A DNA stretch of 38,790 nucleotides from Ignavibacteria bacterium UBA2333 (GCA_002344895.1 DDUR01000100.1:1-38790); one strand, 5' to 3'. Numbered from the stretch's first letter, positions 16,439-26,013 are shown. The notes: a model not told the origin generated them from the sequence alone. Made by a program: numbers and translations.

Positions 16439-16915
16439 ATGTCGCAACAACTTTCTACAGCACTAGCCGCACACCTACGAGCGGTGTTCTTCGGAGGGAA
16501 CTGGACGACGGTAAATGTGAAGGATGTACTATCAGATGTTTCCGTCGAGCATGTACATCTCCGTCCGCTTGGACCAAACTCAATTCTTCGGCTCTCCTAT
16601 CACATTGCATACTACGTCCGCGCACAAATCTCTGTATTTGAGAACAAGGGTCTACATGCAAGTGATGACGAAAGCTATTCGCATCCTGACGTTGTCCACG
16701 AAGACGACTGGAGAAGATTTGTTCAGCACATACTTACCGATGTTGAGCTTCTAGCAAATCACATTGAATTACTCGATGAAGACACAATATGGGGAAACTT
16801 CGTTGATCAGCGATATGGAAGCGTTTTCAGAAACATTGTCGGTATGATAGAACATACTCACTATCACCTCGGACAGATTGTCATCATCAAGAAGTACCTT
16901 AGTACCGTCAAGTGA
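16439..16915 (+). CDS. DinB-like metal-dependent hydrolase/transferase family protein
   Basis: A 158-residue four-helix-bundle protein of the DinB/YfiT type, a family that includes bacillithiol- and mycothiol-linked transferases and many proteins of unknown role. The putative metal ligands are His55 (LSYHIAYYV) and the HxxxH pair His139/His143 in IEHTHYHLGQI, the usual DinB arrangement. Start ATG 16439 has GGGGTG about 8 nt upstream. It follows marR by 25 bp and ends within 30 bp of the TraB-like gene, so the three plus-strand genes may be co-transcribed. Substrate unknown. Confidence 0.85.
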   Translation: MSQQLSTALAAHLRAVFFGGNWTTVNVKDVLSDVSVEHVHLRPLGPNSILRLSYHIAYYVRAQISVFENKGLHASDDESYSHPDVVHEDDWRRFVQHILTDVELLANHIELLDEDTIWGNFVDQRYGSVFRNIVGMIEHTHYHLGQIVIIKKYLSTVK

Positions 16916-16944
16916 CGCATTATACCTACATCAAAGACAGCGTG

Positions 16945-18396
16945 ATGAATTCATTCCAATACACCGGCCGAATACTGTGCCTGTTAGCAATGCTGACGGT
17001 AAGTGTTTCCTTTGCTCCTGGGCAAGAAAAAACGGAACACCATGAGCTCCTCTGGAGACTTACGAAACACGGTCTACACGATACTTCCTACGTCTTCGGT
17101 ACAGCTCACGTGCGTCATCCCGACGTCTATAAGTTTGGTGATGCCCTACGTCCCGCCGTGCTTTCGTGTTCTGTATTTGCGAACGAGATTGAACTGACAG
17201 AACTCATCGGTTGGATTACTACAACACAAGAAATGGCAGTAGAGTACGACGACTATAGTACAGACGATGAAATGGACAATGATACTAGTAGTGAAGACGA
17301 CGACGATGATGATGACACCTATGCCGATGCCGAAGAACCAACTGTCGATAGTGCAGTGCGTGCGAAACGAGTTCGGCAACTCAACATGCTAGAAATCATG
17401 CATGCCCAATCTGAAATTTCGGAGCGACTCCTTCACAGTATTCGCAGAGTAGACTCATCAACTTCATTGCTTTATGAACATCCGCTGGACTTCTACCTGT
17501 GGGGCTATGCAATGTTAGCAGGTAAAACAACGATTGGCTTAGAAAAAGTAGAAGATATGCTCGAGTTGGTCACAAAGCTAGGTGCTAATGTCCAAGAGAA
17601 AATGAGTCGTGCTAATGAAGATTCTTCCACGAAAGGGAACAGGGTACAACACCTGAAACGTTACCTTGATCTTGCCAAGATGTTCCGTTCGTACTTAAAC
17701 GGTGACGTACAGATGATCTCTACATGCTTAAAAAGATTGACGGATAGCAGCTATTACGCTGAGCTCATTTCAAACCGTAACCACGTGATGGCCCGTTCCA
17801 TTGATAGTATTGCGCAGTCAACATCAGTGTTCGCTGCAGTAGGCGCGGGTCATCTTGGTGAAGATGATGGAGTATTGGCACTGCTGCGTAAGAAGGGTTG
17901 GAGCGTTACACCAGTACGACAATCATTTCTATTACCGAACTACGATCTCGATTGGGAAGTTGGATATACCCTGTTTGACACAACACTCAGCTTCACGACA
18001 ACACCCATCAGCGCGTCATTCCCTCGTTATCCTTCGCTTACACGACAGGAATCCACTGACGAACTTGACTGGGAGTATATCATAGCATATGATTCGACCA
18101 CTGAGTCAGATGTTCGTCTAGCAACCAGACGAGCAGTAGAACTGGATGATGAGCACGACAATATAGAAGGCAGACTTTCCAAGCTAGCGACTACATACGG
18201 TTTTGAAAAGCCGCAAGAAATCATTCATCTCGGAAACGGACAAACGTGGCTCATCTCACCCAATTCAAACCAGGGAACGAGATCTCTTGCACTAACACTC
18301 TTCGGCGAAATGGTCGTTTTCGCCTCAGTTGATACATTTAAAGGCGTTTCGGATATGCATCTTCGAAGATTCATCGAAGGCGTAGTACGGAAATGA
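16945..18396 (+). CDS. TraB/GumN-family protein with acidic insertion
   Basis: A 483-residue exported TraB/PrgY/GumN-like protein. The frame is open from a GTG at 16912 that overlaps the previous stop. ATG 16945 gives a better signal peptide (MNSFQYTGRILCLLAMLTVS). Family motifs are YVFGTAHVRHPDVY near residue 49 and the later RN..M...I region (NRNHVMARSIDSI), followed by VGAGHLGEDDGVLALLRKKG. The family is related to Tiki-type metalloproteases and its GxxH and GxGH motifs supply metal ligands; both are present here. An unusual acidic segment (about residues 100-131, 19 Asp/Glu of 32, including seven consecutive Asp) sits between the motifs. The last ~140 residues are an extra domain I do not recognise. 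Confidence 0.88.
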   Translation: MNSFQYTGRILCLLAMLTVSVSFAPGQEKTEHHELLWRLTKHGLHDTSYVFGTAHVRHPDVYKFGDALRPAVLSCSVFANEIELTELIGWITTTQEMAVEYDDYSTDDEMDNDTSSEDDDDDDDTYADAEEPTVDSAVRAKRVRQLNMLEIMHAQSEISERLLHSIRRVDSSTSLLYEHPLDFYLWGYAMLAGKTTIGLEKVEDMLELVTKLGANVQEKMSRANEDSSTKGNRVQHLKRYLDLAKMFRSYLNGDVQMISTCLKRLTDSSYYAELISNRNHVMARSIDSIAQSTSVFAAVGAGHLGEDDGVLALLRKKGWSVTPVRQSFLLPNYDLDWEVGYTLFDTTLSFTTTPISASFPRYPSLTRQESTDELDWEYIIAYDSTTESDVRLATRRAVELDDEHDNIEGRLSKLATTYGFEKPQEIIHLGNGQTWLISPNSNQGTRSLALTLFGEMVVFASVDTFKGVSDMHLRRFIEGVVRK

Positions 18397-18427
18397 CATT
18401 GTCCGATACTATCGTGTCAGTTGAATA

Positions 18428-18469
18428 TTAAAAGACCGCGGGCGGATCTTCCGAAGAGGATCCGCCCGC
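18428..18469 (-). terminator. Rho-independent terminator of the Ig-domain gene
   Basis: A perfect 11-bp GC-rich inverted repeat (gcgggcggatc 18438-18448, gatccgcccgc 18459-18469) encloses a 10-nt loop. On the minus strand it is followed by GGTCTTTTAATATT. It may also slow transcription coming from the TraB-like gene, but there is no T-run on that side. Confidence 0.88.
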
Positions 18470-18518
18470 AGCGGTGAGAAGGGAGAGGGATTGTCTACCG
18501 GCGTAGCCGGTGCATGTC

Positions 18519-21140
18519 TTAGCGGACGATACTGAGTGGTACTGAGACCGCCGATGATGTTGTGCGAATGACAACCGTATACATTCCAGCGGCAACGCTG
18601 ACGCCTGTTGTATCGTTGGTGTTCCATTCAATACGTTGAGCGTTGACCATCGGACGGGCAACAAGTCTTCCTGTTGCATCAATAATGTCAACACCAACAA
18701 CATTCATCGCTGACGTTTCAATGACAACGCGGTCTGTCGTCGGGTTTGGATATACACGTACCATATCGGACGTGAGCTCATCAACAGATGATGTGTTGTC
18801 ACCAATACCCGTGAGTGCGACTGTGCTGTTACCACCTGTTGTCGAGGTGATAGCAAGAGTGGCTGAACGAGGTCCAACCATCGTACCAGGTGCAAACGTC
18901 ATACAAACGTCTACGGATGCACCAACTGCAAGTGACTGTGGAGCAGATGTGACGATGGTAAAGGCAGAAGCATCTGTGCCACTAATCGAAAGTGCATCGA
19001 GTGTTACTGGAACATTCGACGTATTCGTAAGCGTGATGCAGAGTTCCTTGGTGGTACCAACTTCAACTGTTTCAAAGTCAAGACCAGTCCACGCTGTATA
19101 GCGAAGAACAGAGTTGGCAAGCAAGGTGAGTTCTTCACTAGGAATCGGCGCGTTTGTGTTCACCGTGAGCGTTGCGGAACGTTCACCGATTGAAGATGCT
19201 GAAGCACGAAGGACAAGCGTTGACGAGGCACCTGGTGCAAGTGTAAATGGTGCGTTACCACTGACGATGGTGAAGTCGCTGTTGTCGATCGTGATACTTT
19301 GAACATTCATGTCGGCATTGCCGGTGTTCTTAATAACATTCGTCAACGTTACATCACCAGAGTATCCAACCGGAATGTCGCCAAAGTCAGCTGTCGTTTG
19401 TGCAAGAGTCAGCTCAGGAACGCGTACCGAGGCATCCTCAACACGAACGCGCGTATTCCGAGTGATTGTTTTCCCACAGGAGTTTACGAGAACTGCGTTG
19501 TAGATACCAACATCCGCTGTTGTTGCCGATGGAATCACATAGGTCAGCGTATTTGAGTTTGGAAGAACGTTACCATTCTTCATCCAGTAGACAGAGCGAA
19601 TGTCCGTACCATCAACAGACAGTTCAACGCGTGCACCAACTTCAACTGATGCGTTGGTCGCTTCACGTGTGATGAGCGGTTTGCTGATTGTCGTTACGGT
19701 TACGGGCTGTGAGCTGACGGAGAGACCGCATGAACCTGTTACAACAACGGTATATGTACCGGCCATATCAGGCGTTGTATTCGTGAACTCGAGTGCAGGG
19801 CCATTTACGGAAGCAAAGCCACCAGAGATTGGCTGACCATTCTTGAACCAGCGATATGAAAGTCCGCTGCCTTGTGCTGCTACGGAAATTGATGTTGTTC
19901 CACCAACACATGCATCGATGTTCGTTGGTTCTGCAACGATTGTCGGTGTGTCGAACACAGAAACAAGAACGTTCTGTGAGTACAGCGGTTCGCGGCACTG
20001 CGTCTTTGCGTCAGGATGAACAGACACTACTGCCTGATATGTGCCTTCAACAGATTCGTCAACATTGCTGAGAACGAGTTCTGCCCCATTTGCCCCTTGA
20101 ACGGCATCACCGTTACGGTACCATTGATAGACTACATCATCAATGCCACGTGTCTCAATGGAGAGGCGAGCTTCTGAGCCTGGGCAAACAGACTGTGCAA
20201 CCGGCTCACTTACGATACGCAGGATTGGGCTTACGCTAACGGATGTTGGTTCACTGTACACTTCTGGCTTGCAGAAACCGTACACAACAACATCATACTG
20301 ACCAGATGCATCAAGATTGATGTTGTCAATTGTAATTGAGCGTTCGGTTGCACCTTCAATTGGCTCACCGTTAAAACGCCACTGATATCCCGTGATGTTG
20401 CCCTCAGCAGAAACATCCAAACGAATGAGGCCACCCTCACAAACGTCAACTGCTGGCTCAGGCTGAGCTGTAATCGAAACACGAACGGCAACATCAATTC
20501 GTACTGGATTGGTTTGTGCACTTTCTCCGCACTCAATGAGGACCTTTCCGAAATACTCACCTGCATCTGCAGCTGACGTAATCGGCCAGAAAAGATAGTT
20601 TTCTGTTGTTTCGGTGAAGAGACGTCCATTACGGTACCACTGGTAGATTCCGTTACGCGCGTCAGAGTCGATGTACAAGAAAAGGTAATCGTCTGTACAG
20701 TACGTACCGCCTTCTAGTTGATTAAAGATTGTAATCGGTTTGCAGCCACCTTCAACGAAGAAGAGGCCGGTTTCTCCTGGTTTATGGCTGTATTCGCCAC
20801 GACCGTCGAAGTATTCGATGACGCGAAGACGAACATTTGAACCTGCCCAATCTTCAGGGATCGTATACTCAATCTTGTTTTCGAATGGCTTGTAACAGCA
20901 GTCGAACTGCGCCCACTCTCCGCTTTCATTGAGTTCATATTCCACTTGAATGGAATTGCCGTACTCAAGGATAAGATCTGGATCGTCTGGACTCCAATAC
21001 ATTGAGAAGGGATCGCCGACATTAAAGGTCTCACCATCACCTGGACCCTCAACATTAATACTTTGTGCGAACACGGTCGCGGTAATTGCCGTCGCAAAGA
21101 ACATTGCGATGACAAGAATTGGTCTTCGTATAAGACTCAT
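18519..21140 (-). CDS. Ig-like / choice-of-anchor-D protein with T9SS type A sorting domain
   Basis: An 873-residue secreted or surface protein. ATG 21140 is preferred over a GTG at 21158 because it starts the signal peptide (MSLIRRPILVIAMFFATAIT, cleaved near VFAQ). An N-terminal strand domain (about 25-130) is followed by five Ig-like repeats. Each shows Cys near the first strand and YQW/YRWF.NG (IYQWYRNG, GYQWRFNG, VYQWYRNG, SYRWFKNG, VYWMKNG), with G.Y...V towards the end. Two HYDIN-like choice-of-anchor-D domains follow (DFGDIPVGYSGDVTLTNV and DFETVEVGTTKELCITLTNT). The C-terminus is a full type A sorting domain with VRVYPNPTTDRVVIE, IIDATGRLV and ...PLSIVR. It is likely exported by T9SS and anchored or released at the surface, perhaps as an adhesin. 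Confidence 0.92.
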   Translation of the reverse strand: MSLIRRPILVIAMFFATAITATVFAQSINVEGPGDGETFNVGDPFSMYWSPDDPDLILEYGNSIQVEYELNESGEWAQFDCCYKPFENKIEYTIPEDWAGSNVRLRVIEYFDGRGEYSHKPGETGLFFVEGGCKPITIFNQLEGGTYCTDDYLFLYIDSDARNGIYQWYRNGRLFTETTENYLFWPITSAADAGEYFGKVLIECGESAQTNPVRIDVAVRVSITAQPEPAVDVCEGGLIRLDVSAEGNITGYQWRFNGEPIEGATERSITIDNINLDASGQYDVVVYGFCKPEVYSEPTSVSVSPILRIVSEPVAQSVCPGSEARLSIETRGIDDVVYQWYRNGDAVQGANGAELVLSNVDESVEGTYQAVVSVHPDAKTQCREPLYSQNVLVSVFDTPTIVAEPTNIDACVGGTTSISVAAQGSGLSYRWFKNGQPISGGFASVNGPALEFTNTTPDMAGTYTVVVTGSCGLSVSSQPVTVTTISKPLITREATNASVEVGARVELSVDGTDIRSVYWMKNGNVLPNSNTLTYVIPSATTADVGIYNAVLVNSCGKTITRNTRVRVEDASVRVPELTLAQTTADFGDIPVGYSGDVTLTNVIKNTGNADMNVQSITIDNSDFTIVSGNAPFTLAPGASSTLVLRASASSIGERSATLTVNTNAPIPSEELTLLANSVLRYTAWTGLDFETVEVGTTKELCITLTNTSNVPVTLDALSISGTDASAFTIVTSAPQSLAVGASVDVCMTFAPGTMVGPRSATLAITSTTGGNSTVALTGIGDNTSSVDELTSDMVRVYPNPTTDRVVIETSAMNVVGVDIIDATGRLVARPMVNAQRIEWNTNDTTGVSVAAGMYTVVIRTTSSAVSVPLSIVR

Positions 21141-21208
21141 TGTAGGCCCTTTCACCAAGAGGGTAAAAACGTTGTTTGCGTAAATGTTAGCGCGAACTTG
21201 AGATGTAT

Positions 21209-21225
21209 GGCATCGTGCCCATGCC
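21209..21225. promoter_or_regulatory. Inverted repeat GGCAT-N7-ATGCC upstream of the Ig-domain gene
   Basis: A perfect 5-bp inverted repeat with a 7-bp spacer lies 68 bp before the start of the Ig-domain gene, a suitable place for an operator. The rest of 21141-21425 (285 bp) shows no gene and no convincing promoter hexamers. Confidence 0.2.
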
Positions 21226-21425
21226 AGACAACTGTGATCAATGACACCGAACGGTGAACTTCGTTACTGTTAACGTGTTCGTGTTTCTTACGAATAACAA
21301 ACGATGTTCAATGAAGCGACATTGTGAATGCGGACGCGAAAATATCAGCAACATTGCTGTGAACAAGTCATGTATTTGTTATCGATATGCGAAGTGATGC
21401 TGCGTATGTGCATATGCAACAACAA

Positions 21426-22337
21426 TTATTCAACAGTGTTATTCCTCATAACTCCACGTATCATATCGACTAACGCATCAACAACAGGACGTTTGTTGTC
21501 GTCTCTCCATAGTGCTAATGCGATTGTTCGAACCGGTGCAGGATCGTGGAATCCTCGTATTCGTGCGCGTCGCACATCATCACTCAATTCTTCAACTGCA
21601 CACTCAGGTACAATTGTAATTCCATGTTCTGCATCGACAATTCGAATGAGAGATTCGATACTTCCCGCATAATAGTCGAGTCTGTGATGTTCGGATTCAC
21701 GCTTTCGAAGTCCACATAAATCGATTACTTGATCACGAAGACAATGTCCCTCTTCAAGTAACCACATGTCTTGCGTTGGCAGTTCATCAAGAACGATGTA
21801 TGTCTTCTGTGTTACAACATGATCATCTGCTGCATAGACATAAAATCGCTCCTTGTACAATTCTCGTATTCGTAGTGAAGTGTTTTGTAGTGGTGTGGCA
21901 AGAATTCCACCATCAAGTCGACCTTCTTCAAGCTGACGAACGATTTCATCTGTGACAAGTTCATGGACTATCAGCCGCACATCCTTCCAGGTGTCAAGAA
22001 ACTTCCTCACAAATCGATGTAAGAGATACGGTGCTACTGTTGGAATGATGCCAAGACGAAATGTACCCCGAACGGCTACTCCAGGATGTAGTGCCATCTC
22101 TGTGAAGGCTTGTGCCTCCGCTAATGTCTTTCGCGCCTGAAGAATGAGCGGTTTACCAGCCTCTGTAGGTGTCACAGGAACACGCGACCGATCAAACAGC
22201 TTCGTTCCAAGCTCATCTTCAAGTTTTTTAATCATCAGGCTGAGTGTAGCCTGCGTCACAAAACATGCCTCTGCCGCACGTCCAAAGTGCCGGTGTTCAT
22301 CTACGGCGATGATGTATTGAAGCTGTTGAAGAGTCAT
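21426..22337 (-). CDS. oxyR: LysR-family peroxide sensor OxyR
   Basis: A 303-residue LysR-type activator that senses hydrogen peroxide through a disulfide switch. The start at 22337 (MTLQQLQYIIAVDEHRHFGR) is preferred over the longer open frame because it begins the LysR winged helix directly. The helix-turn-helix covers residues about 18-40 (GRAAEACFVTQATLSLMIKK). The two redox cysteines lie in WLLEEGHCLRDQVIDLCGL at Cys199 and Cys208, the same numbers and spacing as in E. coli OxyR. It is divergent from katA with 106 bp between start codons, the classical oxyR-katA arrangement. Confidence 0.95.
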   Translation of the reverse strand: MTLQQLQYIIAVDEHRHFGRAAEACFVTQATLSLMIKKLEDELGTKLFDRSRVPVTPTEAGKPLILQARKTLAEAQAFTEMALHPGVAVRGTFRLGIIPTVAPYLLHRFVRKFLDTWKDVRLIVHELVTDEIVRQLEEGRLDGGILATPLQNTSLRIRELYKERFYVYAADDHVVTQKTYIVLDELPTQDMWLLEEGHCLRDQVIDLCGLRKRESEHHRLDYYAGSIESLIRIVDAEHGITIVPECAVEELSDDVRRARIRGFHDPAPVRTIALALWRDDNKRPVVDALVDMIRGVMRNNTVE

Positions 22338-22366
22338 GGCAGATAAAATAGATAGAATCAATGACA

Positions 22367-22392
22367 CGATAGAAACAATCGGTTTTGTCGAT
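22367..22392. promoter_or_regulatory. Candidate OxyR binding site between oxyR and katA
   Basis: Three tetranucleotide half-sites (CGAT 22367, ATCG 22378, CGAT 22389) alternate in orientation with 7-bp gaps. This is the 4+7 periodicity of tetrameric OxyR sites. CGATaGaaaCaATCG is palindromic at 12 of 15 positions. The half-sites differ from the E. coli ATAG/CTAT form, and the fourth half-site is poor. Confidence 0.45.
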
Positions 22393-22443
22393 GATATGAA
22401 ATAGTCGAAGTTCGAAGCACGAACGAGATTTACGGAGGATATG

Positions 22444-23907
22444 ATGAGTGACGACAAAAAACGCCTGACCACGTCAAGTGGGCGTCCGTACTACGACCAC
22501 TCAGACACGCTGAGTGCCGGACCACGTGGGCCACTGCTTCTACAGGATTATATTCTGCACGAAAAAATGGCTCACTTTAATCGTGAGCGAATCCCTGAGC
22601 GTGTTGTTCACGCCAAGGGCAGTGCCGCCTTCGGGACCTTTACGGTAACACACAACATCTCCTCGCTCACGCGAGCAAAGCTTTTCTCCAAGGTTGGTAA
22701 CTCTTGCCGAGTACTTCTTCGCTTCAGTACAGTAGGGGGCGAAAGGGGCTCAGCAGACACCGAACGCGATCCGCGTGGTTTTGCTGTCAAGTTCTATACC
22801 GAGGACGGGAACTGGGATCTTGTTGGTAATAACACACCAGTGTTCTTTATTAAGGATCCTAAGCTATTTAGTGACTTCATTCATACACAGAAGCGGGAGC
22901 CACGATCACATCTGAAAAGCCCAACGATGATGTGGGACTTCTGGAGTCTTCATCCAGAGTCACTTCATCAGGTGATGATTCTTATGAGTAGTCGTGGAAC
23001 ACCAGATGGATACCGTCACATGAATGGTTACGGTAGTCACACGTTTAGTATGGTGAATGCCGATGGCAAGCGCGTCTGGGTCAAGTTCCACTTTAAGACG
23101 GCGCAAGGAATTCGCAACATGTCGGCAACCGAGGCATCATCCATGCGTGGTGTTGATCCTGACTATGCACAGCGCGACCTGTATGAAGCAATAGCTTGGG
23201 GTGACTATCCAAGGTGGCATCTCAAGATTCAGGTGATGACCGAAGAGCAGGCACAGGTGTTTCCATGGAATCCTTTTGATCTCACGAAAATCTGGCCTCA
23301 TGCGGACTATCCGTTGATTGACGTAGGGACACTTGAACTCAACGAGAATCCAATGAACTACTTCGCCGAAGTAGAACAAAGTGCCTTCGCACCAGCGCAC
23401 ATCATTGACGGTATTGGCTTTTCACCAGACAAGATGTTGCAAGGCCGTATTCTAAGTTATCCAGATGCTCACCGCTATCGCCTAGGAGCGAACTATGAGC
23501 AAATTCCCGTGAATCGCTGTCCATTCCACGTCAACAATACACAGCGTGACGGTGCCATGAGAGTTGATGGTAACCATGGTGACCAACCAAACTACTATCC
23601 GAACAGCTTTGACAGCCTACATGCCGAATCACGGTATGCTGAGCCAGCCTTTGAGCTCGACTCGATCACTGCAGATCGTTATGATCGTAACGGGCCCGGT
23701 GACGATGATCACTACAGCCAACCGAGAGCACTCTTTGAAAATGTCATGAGCGATGATGAGCGCACGGCAACCGTGGAGAACATCACGGCATCAATGTCAG
23801 GCATTCAAGGTCCTCAACGGGACAGCATCATTCAACGTCAACTCTCTCACTTCCGCAAGGTGAGCCCTACGCTAGCCGACCGTGTGCAACGCGGATTGTC
23901 GGCCTAA
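22444..23907 (+). CDS. katA: Monofunctional haem catalase
   Basis: A 487-residue small-subunit (clade 3-type) catalase that converts hydrogen peroxide to water and oxygen in the cytoplasm. The distal His is in ERIPERVVHAKGSAAFGTF and the active-site Asn in DLVGNNTPVFFIKDP. The family's RFSTVGGERGSADTERDPRG motif is intact. The proximal haem-ligand Tyr lies in RILSYPDAHRYRLGANYEQI. Two adjacent ATG codons exist; the second (22444) is chosen because GGAGG (22434-22438) is then 5 nt upstream. It diverges from oxyR, its probable activator, and converges with the DUF2911 gene with 14 bp between stops. Confidence 0.97.
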   Translation: MSDDKKRLTTSSGRPYYDHSDTLSAGPRGPLLLQDYILHEKMAHFNRERIPERVVHAKGSAAFGTFTVTHNISSLTRAKLFSKVGNSCRVLLRFSTVGGERGSADTERDPRGFAVKFYTEDGNWDLVGNNTPVFFIKDPKLFSDFIHTQKREPRSHLKSPTMMWDFWSLHPESLHQVMILMSSRGTPDGYRHMNGYGSHTFSMVNADGKRVWVKFHFKTAQGIRNMSATEASSMRGVDPDYAQRDLYEAIAWGDYPRWHLKIQVMTEEQAQVFPWNPFDLTKIWPHADYPLIDVGTLELNENPMNYFAEVEQSAFAPAHIIDGIGFSPDKMLQGRILSYPDAHRYRLGANYEQIPVNRCPFHVNNTQRDGAMRVDGNHGDQPNYYPNSFDSLHAESRYAEPAFELDSITADRYDRNGPGDDDHYSQPRALFENVMSDDERTATVENITASMSGIQGPQRDSIIQRQLSHFRKVSPTLADRVQRGLSA

Positions 23908-23921
23908 TCACTACTCGCAAT

Positions 23922-24956
23922 TCACCTGCTTCCGTTCGCTTCCAGGTCTTTCAGCCACTTCTCGGAGTTCTGGCGGACCTGGGGCGGCGGATTCATTGAG
24001 AGAGCCTTCTGAAAATGTTTCTTCGCTTCGGCGGAGTTGCCAGAAAGTGCGTATGCTTCGCCGAGTGAATCCCAGACGTTAGGGTCTGAAGCGTGACGTT
24101 CTGCATTCATCATAAAGATTGCAAGTGCATCACTCGAACGTTTCTGTTGTAGTAGTGAATAGCCATAAGCATTCATCTCTGCATTCGTCGCAATCTTGAG
24201 TGCCTTGTCACGCAGCTCCGAGGCCTGCTTCGTTTCGTTCTTGCGCTCAGCAATATCTGCGGACAACATGTAGGCCGTAAACGAAGGTTGTGATCGTAAC
24301 GCTCGGTCAAGCCACGCAGAAGCGATACTCACGTCGAGATCGTTGTCAACGACGTACTGCGCAGCAGCAACATAGTTCGACGCAGTAAAGCCGGCAAGGC
24401 CCGTGAGTTGTGCCGTGAGATCAGGAATAACGGTGTTATTGAGATTGACAGCGATGGTACAGGCCACTGAGACAGTAGACCATCGCATTTCGATGATGGC
24501 CTGTGATGATGTCACATCAGTAACGTCGAATGTCAGCAACTCCGTATGACTTCCTGTCGTAGGACGAACTTCAATACGAGCAGCGTCCTGTTTCTCATCG
24601 TAGAAGTAGCTACCCCATGCAGAATTCTGCTTGCTAAAGATTACCGTCCACATTCCCTCTCGTGGAATCATATGAAGGCCATACGAGCCAGCCGGAAGGG
24701 CCGTTCCATTTACTGTTACCGGTGTTGTAACCGTAAATACGGTGTTCTCATTTGCCCCTGCCCGCCAGATACGGCCATATGGTACAACATCACCAAAAAT
24801 TTTCCGATCCTTGACCTTTGGACGGCTGTAATCAACGGAGACATCCGTTACACCAACTCTTTGGCGTATATATCCCCGTTGACTCTCCATCGGAATGGAC
24901 AGCTGACCTAAAGATGGTACGGTAAGCAGCAGGAAGAGTGCAAGTAGCGGAAACAT
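23922..24956 (-). CDS. Exported DUF2911 protein with TPR-like C-terminus
   Basis: A 344-residue exported protein. A signal peptide (MFPLLALFLLLTVPSLG) precedes a DUF2911 domain (about residues 25-170). Its characteristic segments are VDYSRPKVKDRKIFG, VPYGRIWRAGANENT, LPAGSYGLHMIP and WTVIFSKQNSAWGSY. The C-terminal half (about 190-340) is helical and TPR-like, with DSLGEAYALSGNSAEAKKHF as a clear repeat. DUF2911 is widespread in Bacteroidota-type bacteria and has no assigned activity. No terminator is evident before its convergent neighbour katA. Confidence 0.93.
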   Translation of the reverse strand: MFPLLALFLLLTVPSLGQLSIPMESQRGYIRQRVGVTDVSVDYSRPKVKDRKIFGDVVPYGRIWRAGANENTVFTVTTPVTVNGTALPAGSYGLHMIPREGMWTVIFSKQNSAWGSYFYDEKQDAARIEVRPTTGSHTELLTFDVTDVTSSQAIIEMRWSTVSVACTIAVNLNNTVIPDLTAQLTGLAGFTASNYVAAAQYVVDNDLDVSIASAWLDRALRSQPSFTAYMLSADIAERKNETKQASELRDKALKIATNAEMNAYGYSLLQQKRSSDALAIFMMNAERHASDPNVWDSLGEAYALSGNSAEAKKHFQKALSMNPPPQVRQNSEKWLKDLEANGSR

Positions 24957-25196
24957 TGTCTGAAGCCTGTGGAAATGAAATGGGTACGAGATTGGGCACG
25001 CGGTGACAACGGTGCACGGTCGATCGTTACAGATGAACGTCAGAAATGCTTCCGAAACGTGGAATACTGAATCCTATGACGAGGATTCAAAAATGTGTCG
25101 CATACAAGGTGATGTTCGGTAATACTGACATTCCTCATAGTTTTTTCTGGTATCAAACAGGAGTTTTGCGATTGACACCACTCGGAGGAGAACGGC

Positions 25197-25961
25197 ATGA
25201 GATCGCGAAAATCCAACACACTGTTGGCAGCTCTGGTTTGTATGGCATTAACCATGATGGCGTGCGGGACAACGGATCCTGCCGACAATGATCCTAACGT
25301 ACTTGCTGGTGAGACGGAGTTAGAAATCACCGAACCCGGCCAACGTTGGGGCGGAAGCGGTTCGTCGGGCTCGTGGTATTCCGGGGAGTCACTTCGGGAT
25401 AGTGTATACGTCAAGAGTCGTAGTGGTGGGATAGTGACCTTTGACTTCAACCTTACGTTTGACACAACGTTCACGAAGTCACTTGATACCATGTTGGGAA
25501 CGTCGTTTTTACCGGATGCAACAAAAAAGTCCATTCTTACAACGTATCTGGAGCGGTACGGAGCTACCCTGGATACGACTGACAAGTCGAGGATGACGAT
25601 TCATGCCGAACCCCGATTTAAGGTAACGAGTGAAGGTATCCAGGACTTTTTAACGTCTGGCGACAATCTCTCTCGTCCGTTCACAATTGTGAAGTATTCG
25701 ATGAAGGTCGGGGATTCGTGGACATTCACGAGAGATGACGGTGTCGTAGTGACCCGAAAGGTTATTCATCATAGCTCCGTTGAAGACTATGACGTTGGTT
25801 TCTGGTCGCTGAAAGTGTTCAAAACCGAACAAACGCAGCAAGACCCCCTCGTTCCTAGAATCATTTGGGTAACGAATCACAAATTCGGTCTCGTGGGAGT
25901 GCACTTCTTCACAGCTGACAACCGCGAGATCCGTGTAACCGTCTGGCCGCCAACACTCTAG
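25197..25961 (+). CDS. Lipoprotein of unknown function
   Basis: A 254-residue predicted lipoprotein. The start is well supported by GGAGGAG 6 nt upstream (25184-25190). The signal peptide ends in lipobox MMAC (Cys23), followed by GTTDPADNDPN. A short Gly/Ser/Trp linker (RWGGSGSSGSWYSGES) precedes a strand-rich globular part. That part contains VGDSWTFTRDDGVVVTRKVI and, near the end, VTNHKFGLVGVHFF, typical of small extracellular lipid- or sugar-associated folds but not assignable. The 240-bp region before it (24957-25196) is divergent with the DUF2911 gene and carries no gene. Confidence 0.85.
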   Translation: MRSRKSNTLLAALVCMALTMMACGTTDPADNDPNVLAGETELEITEPGQRWGGSGSSGSWYSGESLRDSVYVKSRSGGIVTFDFNLTFDTTFTKSLDTMLGTSFLPDATKKSILTTYLERYGATLDTTDKSRMTIHAEPRFKVTSEGIQDFLTSGDNLSRPFTIVKYSMKVGDSWTFTRDDGVVVTRKVIHHSSVEDYDVGFWSLKVFKTEQTQQDPLVPRIIWVTNHKFGLVGVHFFTADNREIRVTVWPPTL

Positions 25962-26013
25962 GACGAGAATACCGACCTGTTTTTATGAGGTGCAACTAAC
26001 CAATAGCTGCATT

